A stretch of DNA of 64,000 bases from Tilletia caries. Taxonomy: Eukaryota > Basidiomycota > Exobasidiomycetes > Tilletiales > Tilletiaceae. Both the position numbers and the translations under genes were made by a program. Below are positions 21,589-32,810 of the stretch, one piece after another. Below the pieces are notes generated by a model. The model had not been told where the DNA came from. It made no database searches and saw nothing but the letters and a program-made list of their open reading frames with translations. Location of the stretch: positions 1,302,001 through 1,366,000 of the forward strand of contig JALUTQ010000045.1 in the NCBI GenBank assembly GCA_032718865.1, read 5' to 3'. The first letter of the stretch is position 1, and every line of letters begins with the position of its first letter.

Positions 21589-21679
21589 GCAGGGGCCCAT
21601 AACTCAGGTCTGGGCAGGAAGTCAACGTCCATCTCCTGTCTCTCCCCCTCCGCCTTGTCCCGTTTGTCCTCAATCTGCG

Positions 21680-23192
21680 ATGTCGCGTCTGCCCAACGTT
21701 CACCTGCCCAAGGTCGGATCCCACCTCGAACTCAGTTTGCCCAGTGAGCATGTCTTCCAGCTCGTCCTCAATCGGCCCGCACAGCTCAACACCATGACCG
21801 ACGTGAGTTTGTACCCTCCGGCGCGACGCAAATATGTTCCTGGAAAGATATCTCACATCTCACACTTTGAAATTTGAACCGTTCGACAGGCCCTGGAAGC
21901 AGATCTCTGCCTCGCCCTGGCCTTCTTCGATTCACATCCAGCCTTGCGGGTCGCCATCATCGCGGGGAGAGGAAAAGCTTTCTGCGCGGGGCAAGACCTC
22001 AAGGACTGGCTAAAACAGCAAGGTGAACAGCCAAGTCCTCAGTCCCATGTGTCCAAAACTTCGGATGGTCTTCCACTCGAACCCCTCGCCAGTGTGGCCC
22101 ACAAGATCGATAAATTGAAGGCCGGGGGCTTTGGAGGATTAAGTTCTCGCAGGTCTGTCAAACCAATCATTGCCGCTGTCGATGGGATCTGCATGGGCGG
22201 CGGTACGGAGATCATTGTGAGTGAAAATTTGCCTTTATTGTACGATCTCACATCCAATCTGCTGACATTCTCTTCATCTTCAAAGCTCAATTGCGACCTC
22301 GTCGTCGCTTCCACCCGGTCTGTCTTTGCCTTGCCCGAAGCCGCCCGTGGAGTCATTGCCAGTCAAGGCGGAATTGCAAGACTGGCCCGGATTTGTGGAC
22401 ACGTGAGTCTAGAATCTTGATCTCGACGGACCTCCGTGCTGAAGCCACGTTCTGACGCTGACGGTAACTGCCATTTCACTCCCTCCGGTGACACACTTGA
22501 AAAGCAACGCGCCGCGGAAATGCTGCTCCTCTGCGAACCCATCTCCGCCGAACAAGCGTATCACTCATTCCACTTCATAAACCGTCTTCTCCCCCTTCCT
22601 CCTCCCAGCCCCAAACCGGCATCATCATCCTCAACATCCAGCTCCGCCACAGATGCGACAACATCTATGTCCTGGGAAGCAGGCGAGGCCGCCATCCTCC
22701 GCCTCGCCCTTGTCCTAGCCCGGAAGATCGCCAGTCATAGCCCGGACGCGGTGCAGCTTACCAAAGCGGGCCTCGTCGCTGCTCGTGGGTCAGCGCCGCC
22801 GTTGGCGCTCGGTCCAAATGATCCACTGGCCGAGGATGGGACGGAGAAGCTCAGCTGTCATGTGGACGAGTTTCAGGAGGATGATGTCGACCTGCTTGCT
22901 GTTAAGCTATATCGGTCGCGTCGCAGTAGGGCCCTGTATGCGGGCGAGAACATCCAGGAGGGCTTGAAGGCTTTTAAGGAGGTGAGTTTGGCGCTCAGTG
23001 TCCAAGGAGGGAACGCGTCTGTGACGCTTGTCAATCCTTCTGGCTAGATACTGAACGATTGCGTCTCCTGTGCCTTGTCTCCACACCACGCAGAAACGTC
23101 AACCAGCATGGAAAGACGTAGCTCTCATTGATGACGGATCAACACCGCCCGGCTGGGAGCGGGCGAAGGGCACTCCTGACTCAAAACTCTGA
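21680..23192 (+). CDS. Peroxisomal enoyl-CoA hydratase/isomerase (crotonase) family protein
   Basis: Five exons: 21680-21802, 21890-22216, 22286-22402, 22505-22981 and 23094-23192; 380 codons plus stop, all introns phase 0. Crotonase signatures are GRGKAFCAGQDLKDW (first oxyanion-hole and CoA loop), DGICMGGGTEI (second oxyanion loop) and LPEAARGVIASQGGIARL (region of the usual catalytic acid). EMLLLCEPISAEQAY follows as in other family members. The last three residues are SKL, a canonical PTS1 peroxisomal import signal, so a role in peroxisomal beta-oxidation or double-bond isomerisation is likely. A Pro/Ser/Thr-rich insert of about 25 residues (PLPPPSPKPASSSS) interrupts the C-terminal half. 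Hydratase and isomerase activity cannot be told apart here. Confidence 0.85.
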
Positions 23193-23440
23193 GCTTTCTC
23201 ACATTTGGTATCGATGCTGATCCTTTTTCTTGGTTACGATCTTACTGCTGCAATGTGTACGCGTGCAATGTTGATTTCGTTCAGACTGTTTTGTCAGCGA
23301 GAGCAAGGCTGACAAGGATGTGCAAGAAAAACATCGAGAGCGTTCGGGTAGCTGACTTGCTTAGAAAGACGTCAAATTGGTATCGTCATATCGTTGTACA
23401 CGTCAAAATGGCGGAAAGCTGCTTGGAGAAAGGCCGACCA
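23193..23440. other. Convergent 3' region between crotonase and permease
   Basis: 248 bp, probably the two 3'UTRs. Nothing else is visible. Confidence 0.5.
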
Positions 23441-25644
23441 TCAGCAAAGGAGATTCCAGAGCTTATTGATGGTGGGGAGCTGGTTGGATTCCTCGCGCTC
23501 GGCCCGGAGGATGTCGAGGGGAACAATTTCACGTCCAGTGTCGAGGTCGATCTGTACAATCAATCGTTATAGGAGTGCATCAGTACAACGAGAAGACCTT
23601 TGGGTCGCTCGGTCGACTCACATCCTCTAGTGCCGGCATCGTGACGCGCCACTTCAGCTTGGCAAAGACGAAGAAGGCGATGACGACGGGCACCGTCAAG
23701 TAACTATATCAATCGAATTGGTCATATGAGATCAGCTTGCCATCGTTCCATCTTTCACAAGCACCATCACTCACCTCTGGAAGAAGTCGTACGCACGCCC
23801 ATTCGCGTCTGCAGCCGGGTGGATAGGAGCTACCGAAATGTAGAAGTTCAAGAGCAGGACGACGACGTTGAACACCAGCCCAAAAACGGAGCCCCAGATG
23901 CCAAGGGGCGACTTCCAGGGCAGCTCATCCAAGCTGTGTCCCTGTCGCTCGAAGGCCAGCCGGAAGCGAATGTGGGCGGCGCAGACTGAGCCCCAGGTGA
24001 TGATGCTCGAGAGACCAGAAAGGGCGAGCAACCAGCTGAAAATGACGTCCTGCCCGGACGCATACTGAAGATACGCGAGGCATCCGATCACTAAGGACAG
24101 CCCCAACGCGACCACAGGCCGACCTCTGTTGTCGATGTATCCAAAGATCTTCGGAGCCTGTCCAGCAAGGGCCATGCCGGCGATCGTCCTGGAGGCACCG
24201 TACGAGGCGGAGTTGCCTACGGATAGCACCGAGACGAGTATGACGGCGTTGAAGATGTGAGGCATCACCTTGACGCCGCCGAGGTCCATCGCGATGACGA
24301 AAGGCGAGGAGGAGGCATTCTTGGCGCCTGCGAGGTGTGGGTTGTTGTAAGGGACGATAAGCCCGACGAGGAAGAGAGAGAGGCAGTAGAACAGGATGAT
24401 GCGGTACACAACCTGCTTGCTGGCCTGGAAGTGAAAGGGTCTCTTAGATGTGGGTTTATATGCGTTTTCCTTCCGTGCAAAAGTAACGTACCTTTGGAAT
24501 CTCCTTGCGCGGGTTGGCACTTTCTCGTGCAGCAAGACCGACCAGCTCCGTTCCAGCATATCCGAAGGCAGCTGTCACAAAGACCTTTTCAGAACGCGAT
24601 CAAGAAGAGAGTCAGTGCATGCCTGCGCGCGAAGATCATACTGAGCATGTTCACTTACCGAGCAGAAGCCCTTGAAGCCGTTGTTCGTCGGACCGGGGTC
24701 TGACCACGTCTTGGCGCCGAAGTACTGCCCACTCGGTGCTCCTCCAGCATCGATAACGATAGCAATGATGAAGAACGCCAGAACGGCAACGATCTTGAAC
24801 ATGCTGCCGGCCACCTCCACATTACCATACCCTTTCACACCGAAGAAGTTGATGATGGTGATGAGGACGAGGAAGATGGTGATCCAGACTCCCGACGTGA
24901 TTTTGCCGTCGACGTCCCAGTATCGGATCACGATTGTCGATACTGTCAGTTCGAAGGGAAGGGCGACGACCCACTGCATCCAATAGTTCCAGCCCATGGC
25001 AAAACCCCACGCCTGTAGAGGGAGGAGGAATCAGATGAACAGAGGTAGTCAGTTCCTGAACATTTGTGAAGCAAATATCATTGACACTCAGGTCTATTGC
25101 GGTCCACTTACGGGATGAATCATGCGCGTGCTGTATGAAGCGAGGGATCCTGAGACAGGAAGAGCCGTGGCGAGTCTGAGGGAAGGAAGATGCATTATTT
25201 TCACATCGGCATCGTTCGCATTCTCAATTTTTTGCGGGTTAGATGTGGACTTACTCTCCCAGCGCCATCACCACCGTGAAGAGCATTATGCCGACCAGCG
25301 CAAAATTGAGGACGAGGAACAAGGGCCCACCTGTGGCCAGCGCCTGTGAGAAGTCGGTTAAAAGGGTAGACGGTTGATCAGATATGGTCGATAACACACG
25401 AGAAGGGGAGGCGAAAGGGAAAACGTACGTGACCCGACCCGACGAACAAACCAGTACCAATGCTCCCGCCGAACGCAATCATCTGCATGTGCAGGCCATT
25501 CAGCCCTCGATGGAGCTTGTCCTCGGGCGGGCCAGGCAACAAGGACTCCGTCGCGATTCCGCGTTTCTCCGTTTCTTGGTCCTTGACTGAGTCGTCGGAT
25601 GGGCGCTCGTCCTCCGAAAGGTCGTGGAATGCTTCCATTTCCAT
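23441..25644 (-). CDS. Amino-acid permease (fungal AAP/YAT family)
   Basis: Eight exons: 25644-25429, 25343-25255, 25175-25112, 25012-24659, 24584-24492, 24424-23775, 23703-23622 and 23551-23441; 552 codons plus stop. The N-terminus is hydrophilic and acidic. TM1 begins HMQMIAFGGSIGTGLFVGSG, the substrate-binding glycine helix, followed by ALATGGP and the VMALGELATALPVSGS loop. AWGFAMGWNYW, FGYAGTELVGLAARESANPR and GNSASYGASRTIAGMA are further family signatures, and about 12 hydrophobic helices can be counted. The C-terminal cytosolic tail reads IDLDTGREIVP. It is a plasma-membrane proton symporter for amino acids; specificity cannot be told. A 41-bp tandem repeat and a TTTAAATA box (25813-25820) lie upstream. 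Confidence 0.93.
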
Positions 25645-25710
25645 GTTGTAATCCTTGAGCTATGGCTTCGGACTGTTGCAAAGAGGATGAGCTGGTCGAG
25701 GGAGAAGGAG

Positions 25711-25793
25711 GGAGGAGGGTATAGTGCTGTAAGTGTGAGGTTGGACAGGAGGGAGGAGGGGATAGTGCTGTAAGTGTGAGGTTGGACAGGAGG
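25711..25793. repeat. Two tandem copies of a 41-bp unit upstream of the permease
   Basis: The unit contains ATAGTGCTGTAAGTGTGAGG and TTGGACAGGAGG. Two copies differ at about one base. It lies 70-150 bp upstream of the permease ATG, within the probable promoter or leader. Confidence 0.85.
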
Positions 25794-26516
25794 GAGCCGG
25801 AGGAGGCCTTCATATTTAAATTCCTCGACCGTTATCATCTTCGCGCCGCGCGCGTCAAGGCACGTTCGCCGCGATGACTGGGTTCTTTGGAAGCCGCTGC
25901 TGATAAGAAGAATTTGTGCAGGAATGGAAGCGATAGGCCCGGATAAGGCGAAGTTGGATAGGCCCGCATCTCATTTCTGTCAGGGCAAAGGAAGCGGAAG
26001 AATGCGATGGGCGATGGCGTGATTTTTTAACTGCCGCACCAACACCTGGGCTCAAAAAGACATCGCTCCCTGCGGTCGGGCAGATCAGAGAGGGGGCCTT
26101 GAAAATGGTCGCAGTATTGAACGTTGAGCTCAAGGCTGTGGCTGTAGTGCTACAGGGACGCAACTTCCAAATCACAGATGGTGACCATGTTTACATGTAG
26201 CGATGCTGACGGGATAATTGTTATCACTTGACTGTCGTCCGGCGACCTGGCCGCGATCCATCGGACCATCCACCGGAGATGCCGAAGATGAAGTGGAAGG
26301 TGACCTTCACCCGGTTGTAGACCGAAATGAGCGCCGCCTGAGAGAGCGTTCTTCCTGGGCCCCCGCACAGGTTAGGGAGCAGGGAGAAGTCGGGATACCA
26401 CACCTCCAAGGTCCGGGTCTCGCCGACTGTGTAATTTTCCGCCTCAAAAAATGCGCACTGAAACGCTGAAACCTTTGCGCAGTTTAGCGCGTTAGTTCTG
26501 TTTGTTGCGCTATTCA

Positions 26517-26522
26517 ACGCGT
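26517..26522. promoter_or_regulatory. ACGCGT (MCB-like) box upstream of the FHA kinase
   Basis: ACGCGT is the MluI cell-cycle box bound by MBF in ascomycete yeasts. It lies 175 bp upstream of the kinase ATG, in a stretch with several GCGC and TTGCGC tokens that resemble E2F/MBF-type sites. Function is inferred. Confidence 0.35.
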
Positions 26523-26696
26523 TTTATTGTTGATTGCGTTCCGTTCGAGGTTCGGCTGACCAATTTGCATGCATGATCGTTTTGATCGACGGACAAGCAG
26601 ACAGTTATTGCGTGATCATCATAGCTTCGCGTCTGCATACATTCGCATACATTCATCACTTACACCACCAAGTCCACTCTTGTCGCACCGCACCGC

Positions 26697-29548
26697 ATGA
26701 AGCAAGCAACAATGACTCAGTCATTCGACCGCAAGAGGAAGCTGTTTTCTGCTGCAGCTGGCAACGTCCCCCAGGACCGGTCTCAGCAAGAGGGCGTTGG
26801 CAAAAGGCACAAGCTTGTTCCCGCGGTGCCAAACACAGCCGAAAATGCTGAAACAACCAAAGCATCGCCTCTGAAGCCCATCGATGGCGAGATTGCAAGA
26901 TTGATCACCGTCAACGCAAAGGGAGCCAGGCACAGTACGCATACGACATGTCTTCCGCATACATCTTGTCGCACACACTGACAGTCCTTCTGTATCTTCT
27001 CCGCAGTCATCAGACTCCAGGACGGTGAAGTATTCACGGTATGTTCGCTTAAAATGCTGTCCTTTATTTGCAACGTGCTGATATCCAGTCGATGTTCTGT
27101 CCACACCACTCGCAACTCTGACAGGTCGGAAGGAGTCCAGATTGCGATTACATTCTGAACAGCCTCCGCGCCTCACGCAAGCACGTCAAGTTTCTCGCAG
27201 TCAGATCAGACGTGACCGGTCAACCTCATGTCATATGCGAAGACTCGTCACGCTTTGGTGTCTTCGTCAACGACCTCAAGGTCGACCGCAGATTCATTCT
27301 GTCCCACGGTGATGAGATCAAAGCTGCCGGCCAGAGTGAGTCATGGATGTATGCTTGTATGCATACATGCGCTTTATGCTTGACGTTCTGACATAATCGA
27401 CGTAAACTCCCTTACTGTATGCGTAGGTTTCAAGTTAAACCTGGTCGAAGAAAGTAGCTTCCAGATGCAGGAGCTTGCCGAGGAAATCCCTACAAGCTTC
27501 CAGGTTCCACCCAGCAAGCGCATTTGCAAGGTACGTTCGGTGCATGTAGTCCACGACACCGCGCATACAGCTGAGCGAGCTTCACTTTCTCAGTACATCG
27601 GTTCGATCGCTGTGACGGACAAGGTCCTCGGTGCTGGGACATATGCTTCAGTCTATCTGGGCTTCGACACCCGGGGAGAAGTGCACAAGCAGGTTGCTGT
27701 CAAGGCGCAATTGAAGCGCACATATGTACCCGGCACACATGCTGGGGTCTATACGGAGCTCGAGGTACGTTCATCTGAAACAGAAATATGCAGCATACAA
27801 CCACTTCACGAATAGGAATCTTTTCATCCACAGCTCATCAAAACACTAAGACACCCAAACATCAATCGTATTTTGGCCTCCCACGAGGACGGAACGCACA
27901 TGTGAGCTATGCTTGGCCCCGCACTTGTACATCTTACTCGATTTGCTGACATGATCGGTCTGAATATGCTCTCTCCAGTTTCATGGTGCTCGAGCTGCAT
28001 CAGATCGATCTGTTCGGATACATTCAGAATTGGGGAGCGGTACAGGTTCCCACTGCGAAGTGTACGTGATTGTGCTGGGTCAGGCTGACTTTTATGAAGG
28101 ACCAGTACGCTCATCATCGATATACGCACAGTCATCTTCTTCCAGCTGCTTCATGCTGTCCAGGTGCGTCCAAGATTGCGTTTCTGGAGTTTCAGTAAAT
28201 CGCTGACATTCAAGCTTCATGATTCCCACCACAGCATTTACACGAGAAAGGCGTGAGCCATCGAGGTGAGTCTTTACAATCGATAGATCGCACTCTTCTC
28301 TCGCAACGAATCTGATGAAGATATTGATGCACATCGTTGCAGACATCAAGGTAAGGTCAGCGTAAAACCTGTCCCATCCACAAACAAGCTCACCGACTGT
28401 TTTTTCACAGCCGGAGAACATTTATATCGAGAGCGCGGTCAGCTCCTTTCCGCGCATCTGCCTGGGAGACTTTGGTCTCGCGTATCGACCCCCCGAGTAC
28501 AGCCAAGGCGGAAAGGCTACGGGTATCAGTTCGCGAACATACTCGTTCTGTGGCACTGTGAGTCGTGCCTTTATGTGGTTCGACGCTCACAGGACTGACT
28601 TTGATTGTGCGATGCTTGTAGCTCGGATACCTTCCTCCAGAAGTGTTCAAGCAACATGTAACTTCCAAAGGTTACGACCCTCGCGCTGTAAGACTGAGTG
28701 TGTCCGAGACATACGTTCCAAACGTCAACTGAAATCTTTTGTCCATTCCTTCGCAGCTGGACATGGTAAGCTTGAGCTCGACAGCACTGTTTTGTGACCT
28801 GAGAACCGCTGACGTATTTTGGCTATTCCCAACGTAACACACGTGCAGTGGTCCTGTGGAGTGACTCTCTTCTTCGCTCTGAGGTGAGCAAGGACAGCAC
28901 GCTTCGTTAAGAAGGACACAGAAGCCTGACAGTTGCCGACCACCGAACAGTGCGACGCATCCTTTCGACAATGACGCAAAGATTCCGGACTGGAAGATCA
29001 TCCCAAATGTCATCGAAGAAGAGATGATTGCGGATGGTGAGCTCCCATCGCGTGACGTCTCTGAGCGAAGCGGCGATCGAGCTCAGGACAACGATGTTCT
29101 GAACACATTGTTCGATACGACACCTCAAAAATCGATGTTGTCGCTGGCGCAAGAGCTGATTCAGCTGGGTGTCGACCCTGGCATGGGCATGCCGGAACCA
29201 TTCAATGCCATACTGGAGGCTCAAACGCAAGGGCAGGAGCAGCAGGAGGACGAAAGCGACATTGACGGCGAACCGATCGCAGAAGGAACTGGACGGCAGA
29301 AGAGCTGGCACATGGAGCGGGAGTATTTGCGCAACATCATGCATGGCCATCTTCCCGGCATTCCATGGCTCCTCACCAAGGACGCAGCCGGACAATCCAT
29401 CATCGCAGGCCTCATCAACGTGAGCAGCGAAGAGCGTCTGACGGCCGCGGCAGCTCTGAATCACGAGTGGTTCACGAGTGCTCAGCCTGGCCTGTCTACG
29501 ATGTACCAGCATCGTGTGTTGAGCCAGACGTCGGAGCAGCGATCTTGA
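26697..29548 (+). CDS. FHA-domain Ser/Thr protein kinase (Chk2/Rad53/Mek1 type)
   Basis: Fifteen exons: 26697-26934, 27007-27038, 27125-27335, 27427-27530, 27594-27764, 27834-27901, 27979-28061, 28132-28163, 28235-28265, 28343-28350, 28411-28557, 28622-28687, 28757-28765, 28849-28883 and 28951-29548; 610 codons plus stop. Exons 10 (8 nt, DIK of the catalytic loop) and 13 (9 nt, LDM) are micro-exons. The FHA domain spans about residues 80-170: VGRSPDCDY, the SRKHV core and FGVFVND. The kinase has GAGTYASVYLG, VAVK, HRDIKPEN, DFG and a GTLGYLPPE activation segment. About 110 acidic, low-complexity residues are inserted in the C-lobe before the last helices (ERLTAAAALNHEWF). FHA-kinases read phospho-Thr signals in the DNA-damage or meiotic checkpoint. 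Which paralogue this is cannot be settled. Confidence 0.88.
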
Positions 29549-29951
29549 ACACGGATTGCACATTCTTATTGTTGGCCCCATGACGGACGAAGGTCATTCA
29601 GCCTTTCCTGGACGGAGCAGGGTCGATTTCCATTCCCATACCCTTTCTTTTTGCCTGTACCCTTCGTCCTCGTTTCGTTGCAGTCCTACATACACCCTCT
29701 TCCTATAGTGCACCATTCATCGAAATCGCCGCAAGAATACCTCATGCGCAACACAAACGCGCCCTCACTTGCATCGCGTAGCACATAGATGTCTTCCATG
29801 CGCCAAACAGCGAACCGAGGCATGAGCAGAAAATAGGAAACCATTCAAAGGAAGCAATCGCGACTGATGTGCACAAATCTTGCGGGTCCTCCACACATCA
29901 CGGCCTATCACAGGAGCAATCCCACCCGACCCCAACCCCAGACCGAAGAGA
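29549..29951. other. Convergent 3' region between the two FHA genes
   Basis: 403 bp, probably both 3'UTRs. No repeat or gene seen. Confidence 0.5.
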
Positions 29952-32810
29952 TCAACCCTGCCAATCCTGATCCCCAAACTTGTCCCACGTCGCCTCGCAT
30001 TCCTCCTCATCCTGCGTCTCGCTCCAAACCCGGTCGACGAGACGCTGCGTGGCACCTTCCGGGGCGTCGAACTGTTGAGCGGGAGTACCGTGGCCGAAGC
30101 TCTTGCTCGCGGCAGACGATGACGATGATGCAGCAAACGATGATGACGGTTGGGCAGCGCCATCTGCACGGTTGCTGTAACCAAACCGTGAGCTGGCGAC
30201 CAGCGATTCACTCAAGCCATTGAACTGCGTCTCAAGGCTTGCTGAAGCGCCCTGAGCACTTGTGTTCGAGTCGTTGGCACCCATCGCCCACTCCACGTTT
30301 GTGCCCCATACATCGTTGGCGACCGTCCGGCTGAGGTACGACGTCCCTCCCACGCCAGTTGTTCCTTCCTCCTCATCGTCCCCGGGCCCAACTTCCGCAT
30401 CATTGTGTCCATAAGCCGATTTCTTCCAGTATATGGGCTTGTGCACTTTGAGTGCTCCACGGATAGGCTTGACGCAGGCTGCAAGGTTCGCTGCGCGTTC
30501 CCGATCCGGATCTGCTTCGGCGATGTAGTAATACCAGGGCTCGAGAGGGTTGCCCGCCGAGTCTTTGCCGGCGCGTTGAATAGCCCCAAAGGGCCCACGT
30601 GAAGCTCGGGACTGCGATGATGTCTGGACTTGCGCGTCCGCGCCAGCGGAAGAGGAGCGGAGGACAAGCTCGAGCTGCTCGCGCCAGGCCTTGGTGAGAG
30701 CTGTCGTCCACTGGCTGGAGGTGATCGCCAGCTTCCGGCCACCGACTGTGGGGGCGTCTGCCAGTGCATGTTCGAAAGAGAAGCACCTCAGCGTTTTGCC
30801 CTCGCCAACCTCGCGACTTGCGTCCGCTCCGTCCGAAGTTCGGTCGATCACAGCCAAGCGTGGACCAACAATACCCCGCATCAGGCCTGAGTTACCGCTG
30901 AGCACGCCTCGGACAGCCTCGCTTGCAGCCATGGTCGCGGTTCGATGGAACACGATGGAGAAGGCGAGGAGACCTTCGAGATCGTACGAAGGTGCCAGAG
31001 TACCAACCGCTCGTCGGGCAGCTGATTGGAGGTAAGCACCACGTGCGACGGTGATGGGGTCAGCATTGAGCGGAGGTCCGCCAAATGTGCTTGCAGGGCG
31101 ACCTATAGCATTAGACCGGACAGGGATGGCAGGAGGAGGCATCCTCTTCTGACTGTCCAACTGCATGGCAGGGCCAGTGCTGACTTTGAATGCGGTTGCT
31201 GGCCGACGGACGGGAGACGGAGTGCTCGAGTCGTCCGAAAGCGAAGAGGGAGAAGACAGCCCAGAGTCGCTCTCGCTCCCTTCGTCCTCGCTCGAGCTCA
31301 TTTGTACATCACGGTCGGCATTGGTGGGACTTGCCAGCATCCTTTCGGCGATGCGCCTTCGATTCGCCGCTGCGGCAGGCGATGAGTTGGACGCGCTTGA
31401 TTGCGGCAGTTGAGCGTAATCGCTCTCGTCACCGCTGCCAAAGTCGCTCTCATCTTCGCTTTGCTCCACGACCTCGTAATGTTTGCGCTTCCTCATTCCA
31501 GTCAAGGGATTTCTGTCGCCTGCACCAATGACTGGGGACGAAGAGGGCGGGGGCGAGAACGCGTTGTTTCTGTCTACTGCTCTGTCGTCCACGGATCGCA
31601 AGGCTTGGCTGACGAGTTCTTGAGAGGTACCTTCCGGTTCGCGGCTAGGTGACGACGTCGGAGGTGGGGTCGGTGCCACAGAGTTGCCATCGGGCGAGTG
31701 CTTTGATGGCACATCCTTGCGGATGCGATTCTCCGTATCGTGGAGGTTCTGACCAGATGGTTCTGTAGCGGCCCTCACCAAGTTAAGGAATGACGAAGAA
31801 CTCGCCGTCTTGCTCCTCTTTTTGACTGGCGAGCTCGTCTTCTTGGTCGAAGGGACGCGTGGTACAAGACGCGACTGAAGTTCGAGGGCACGAGAACGGA
31901 TATGGGCAGGCATCGCGTCCGTCTTGACATCGAACATGGCCTCGACATCGGAGAAGAATCCGAGGCGTGTGCGGCCGGGGACGAGGGGGACAATGGTCTC
32001 GGCACGGAGACGTTCGCCGTTCACGAACAGACCGTTTTGACCAACGATGCGGAGCAGGAAGGAGCCGAGCATGGAGGTCGGAATCTTCTGGGGACTGATG
32101 TTGGCAGTGTCGCTGTTGGGAGCAAACGACGGGAAGGGGCTGTAGTGAATCAGCGCGTGTACGCGGCTGACATGGCGCGCGTCGTTCGGAAGGCAAACGC
32201 GCATGTGTTTCGTGTTGGTTCCCGGGGATGACGCGTTCCCTCCGGCGGCAGCGGCGGACTTGAGGCCCGCGTTGATACCGGGAGAGTGTTGGAGGAGTGC
32301 CTCAACCTCGGCTCGGACGAGCGCGTCAGTCTGCGACATGGCCGTGATGGAGTCGGTGGATCCGGTGGACGCGACTGAAGAGGCATGAGCCTTGCCGGAC
32401 GGCTTCGACCGGCCGATGATGAGGGTGTGTGTGTATGAACCAAACAGAACCAATCGCTTCGTGTTATTCTTTGACGCGTCGCCTTCACGTTCCTGGTCTT
32501 CGTCAGAGAGAAGGCCAGCGTGAGGGTCGTCTGAGAAGGTCACTGTTGGCGACGACGCAGGCCGCTGTGACGCGAACGCAGGCGACGAAGCGCTGGACGC
32601 GTTGCCCAGCTGCATCTTCTGCTGGCGCTCAATCGCACCAGACTTGGAGGGCGAGCAAGTTTTTGGCTGTAGCGACAGCGCGGGCGCGGGCGCGTCTTTG
32701 GCGTGACACTCGTCAAAGACGGACGCGTCGTTCACTCTTGGTCCCGGCGCGTTCACATCGCGCTCGGCAAGCACGAATGGGGGGCGCGCAAGCGCGTTGG
32801 TGGTCGACAT
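29952..32810 (-). CDS. FHA-domain protein of Tos4/Plm2 type
   Basis: Single exon, 952 residues from the ATG at 32810 (MSTTNALARPP); an in-frame ATG at 32978 is possible but its extra 56 residues look like leader sequence. The FHA domain spans about residues 120-290, with LIIGRSKPSGK, ARHVSRVHALIHY and VGQNGLFVNGERL, interrupted by a Ser/Gly-rich insert of about 65 residues. The centre is disordered. The C-terminal third has a conserved block ending PLEPWYYYIAEADPDRERAA and KVHKPIYWKK, which I associate with fungal Tos4/Plm2-like chromatin proteins active at G1/S and in the DNA-damage response. That association is from memory of family layout and is less sure than the FHA domain. The gene runs convergently with the FHA kinase. 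Confidence 0.78.
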   Translation of the reverse strand: MSTTNALARPPFVLAERDVNAPGPRVNDASVFDECHAKDAPAPALSLQPKTCSPSKSGAIERQQKMQLGNASSASSPAFASQRPASSPTVTFSDDPHAGLLSDEDQEREGDASKNNTKRLVLFGSYTHTLIIGRSKPSGKAHASSVASTGSTDSITAMSQTDALVRAEVEALLQHSPGINAGLKSAAAAGGNASSPGTNTKHMRVCLPNDARHVSRVHALIHYSPFPSFAPNSDTANISPQKIPTSMLGSFLLRIVGQNGLFVNGERLRAETIVPLVPGRTRLGFFSDVEAMFDVKTDAMPAHIRSRALELQSRLVPRVPSTKKTSSPVKKRSKTASSSSFLNLVRAATEPSGQNLHDTENRIRKDVPSKHSPDGNSVAPTPPPTSSPSREPEGTSQELVSQALRSVDDRAVDRNNAFSPPPSSSPVIGAGDRNPLTGMRKRKHYEVVEQSEDESDFGSGDESDYAQLPQSSASNSSPAAAANRRRIAERMLASPTNADRDVQMSSSEDEGSESDSGLSSPSSLSDDSSTPSPVRRPATAFKVSTGPAMQLDSQKRMPPPAIPVRSNAIGRPASTFGGPPLNADPITVARGAYLQSAARRAVGTLAPSYDLEGLLAFSIVFHRTATMAASEAVRGVLSGNSGLMRGIVGPRLAVIDRTSDGADASREVGEGKTLRCFSFEHALADAPTVGGRKLAITSSQWTTALTKAWREQLELVLRSSSAGADAQVQTSSQSRASRGPFGAIQRAGKDSAGNPLEPWYYYIAEADPDRERAANLAACVKPIRGALKVHKPIYWKKSAYGHNDAEVGPGDDEEEGTTGVGGTSYLSRTVANDVWGTNVEWAMGANDSNTSAQGASASLETQFNGLSESLVASSRFGYSNRADGAAQPSSSFAASSSSSAASKSFGHGTPAQQFDAPEGATQRLVDRVWSETQDEEECEATWDKFGDQDWQG

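Larger units (their letters stand above)
20147..21679. other. Intergenic region
   Basis: This 1.5-kb region holds the deacetylase 3'UTR, an inverted-repeat unit (20476-21058) described separately, and the promoter of the crotonase gene. No gene is supported. Confidence 0.55.
25645..26696. other. Divergent intergenic region (permease / FHA kinase)
   Basis: About 1.05 kb. It contains a 41-bp tandem repeat at 25711-25793, a TATA-like box of the permease at 25813-25820, and an MluI-type ACGCGT box at 26517-26522 on the kinase side. A 97-codon open frame on the minus strand (26224-26517) has no coding features and is not called. Confidence 0.5.

Noticed and set aside
26224..26517. 97-codon minus-strand frame between permease and kinase
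   Set aside because: No homology, no splice support and promoter-like sequence around it.
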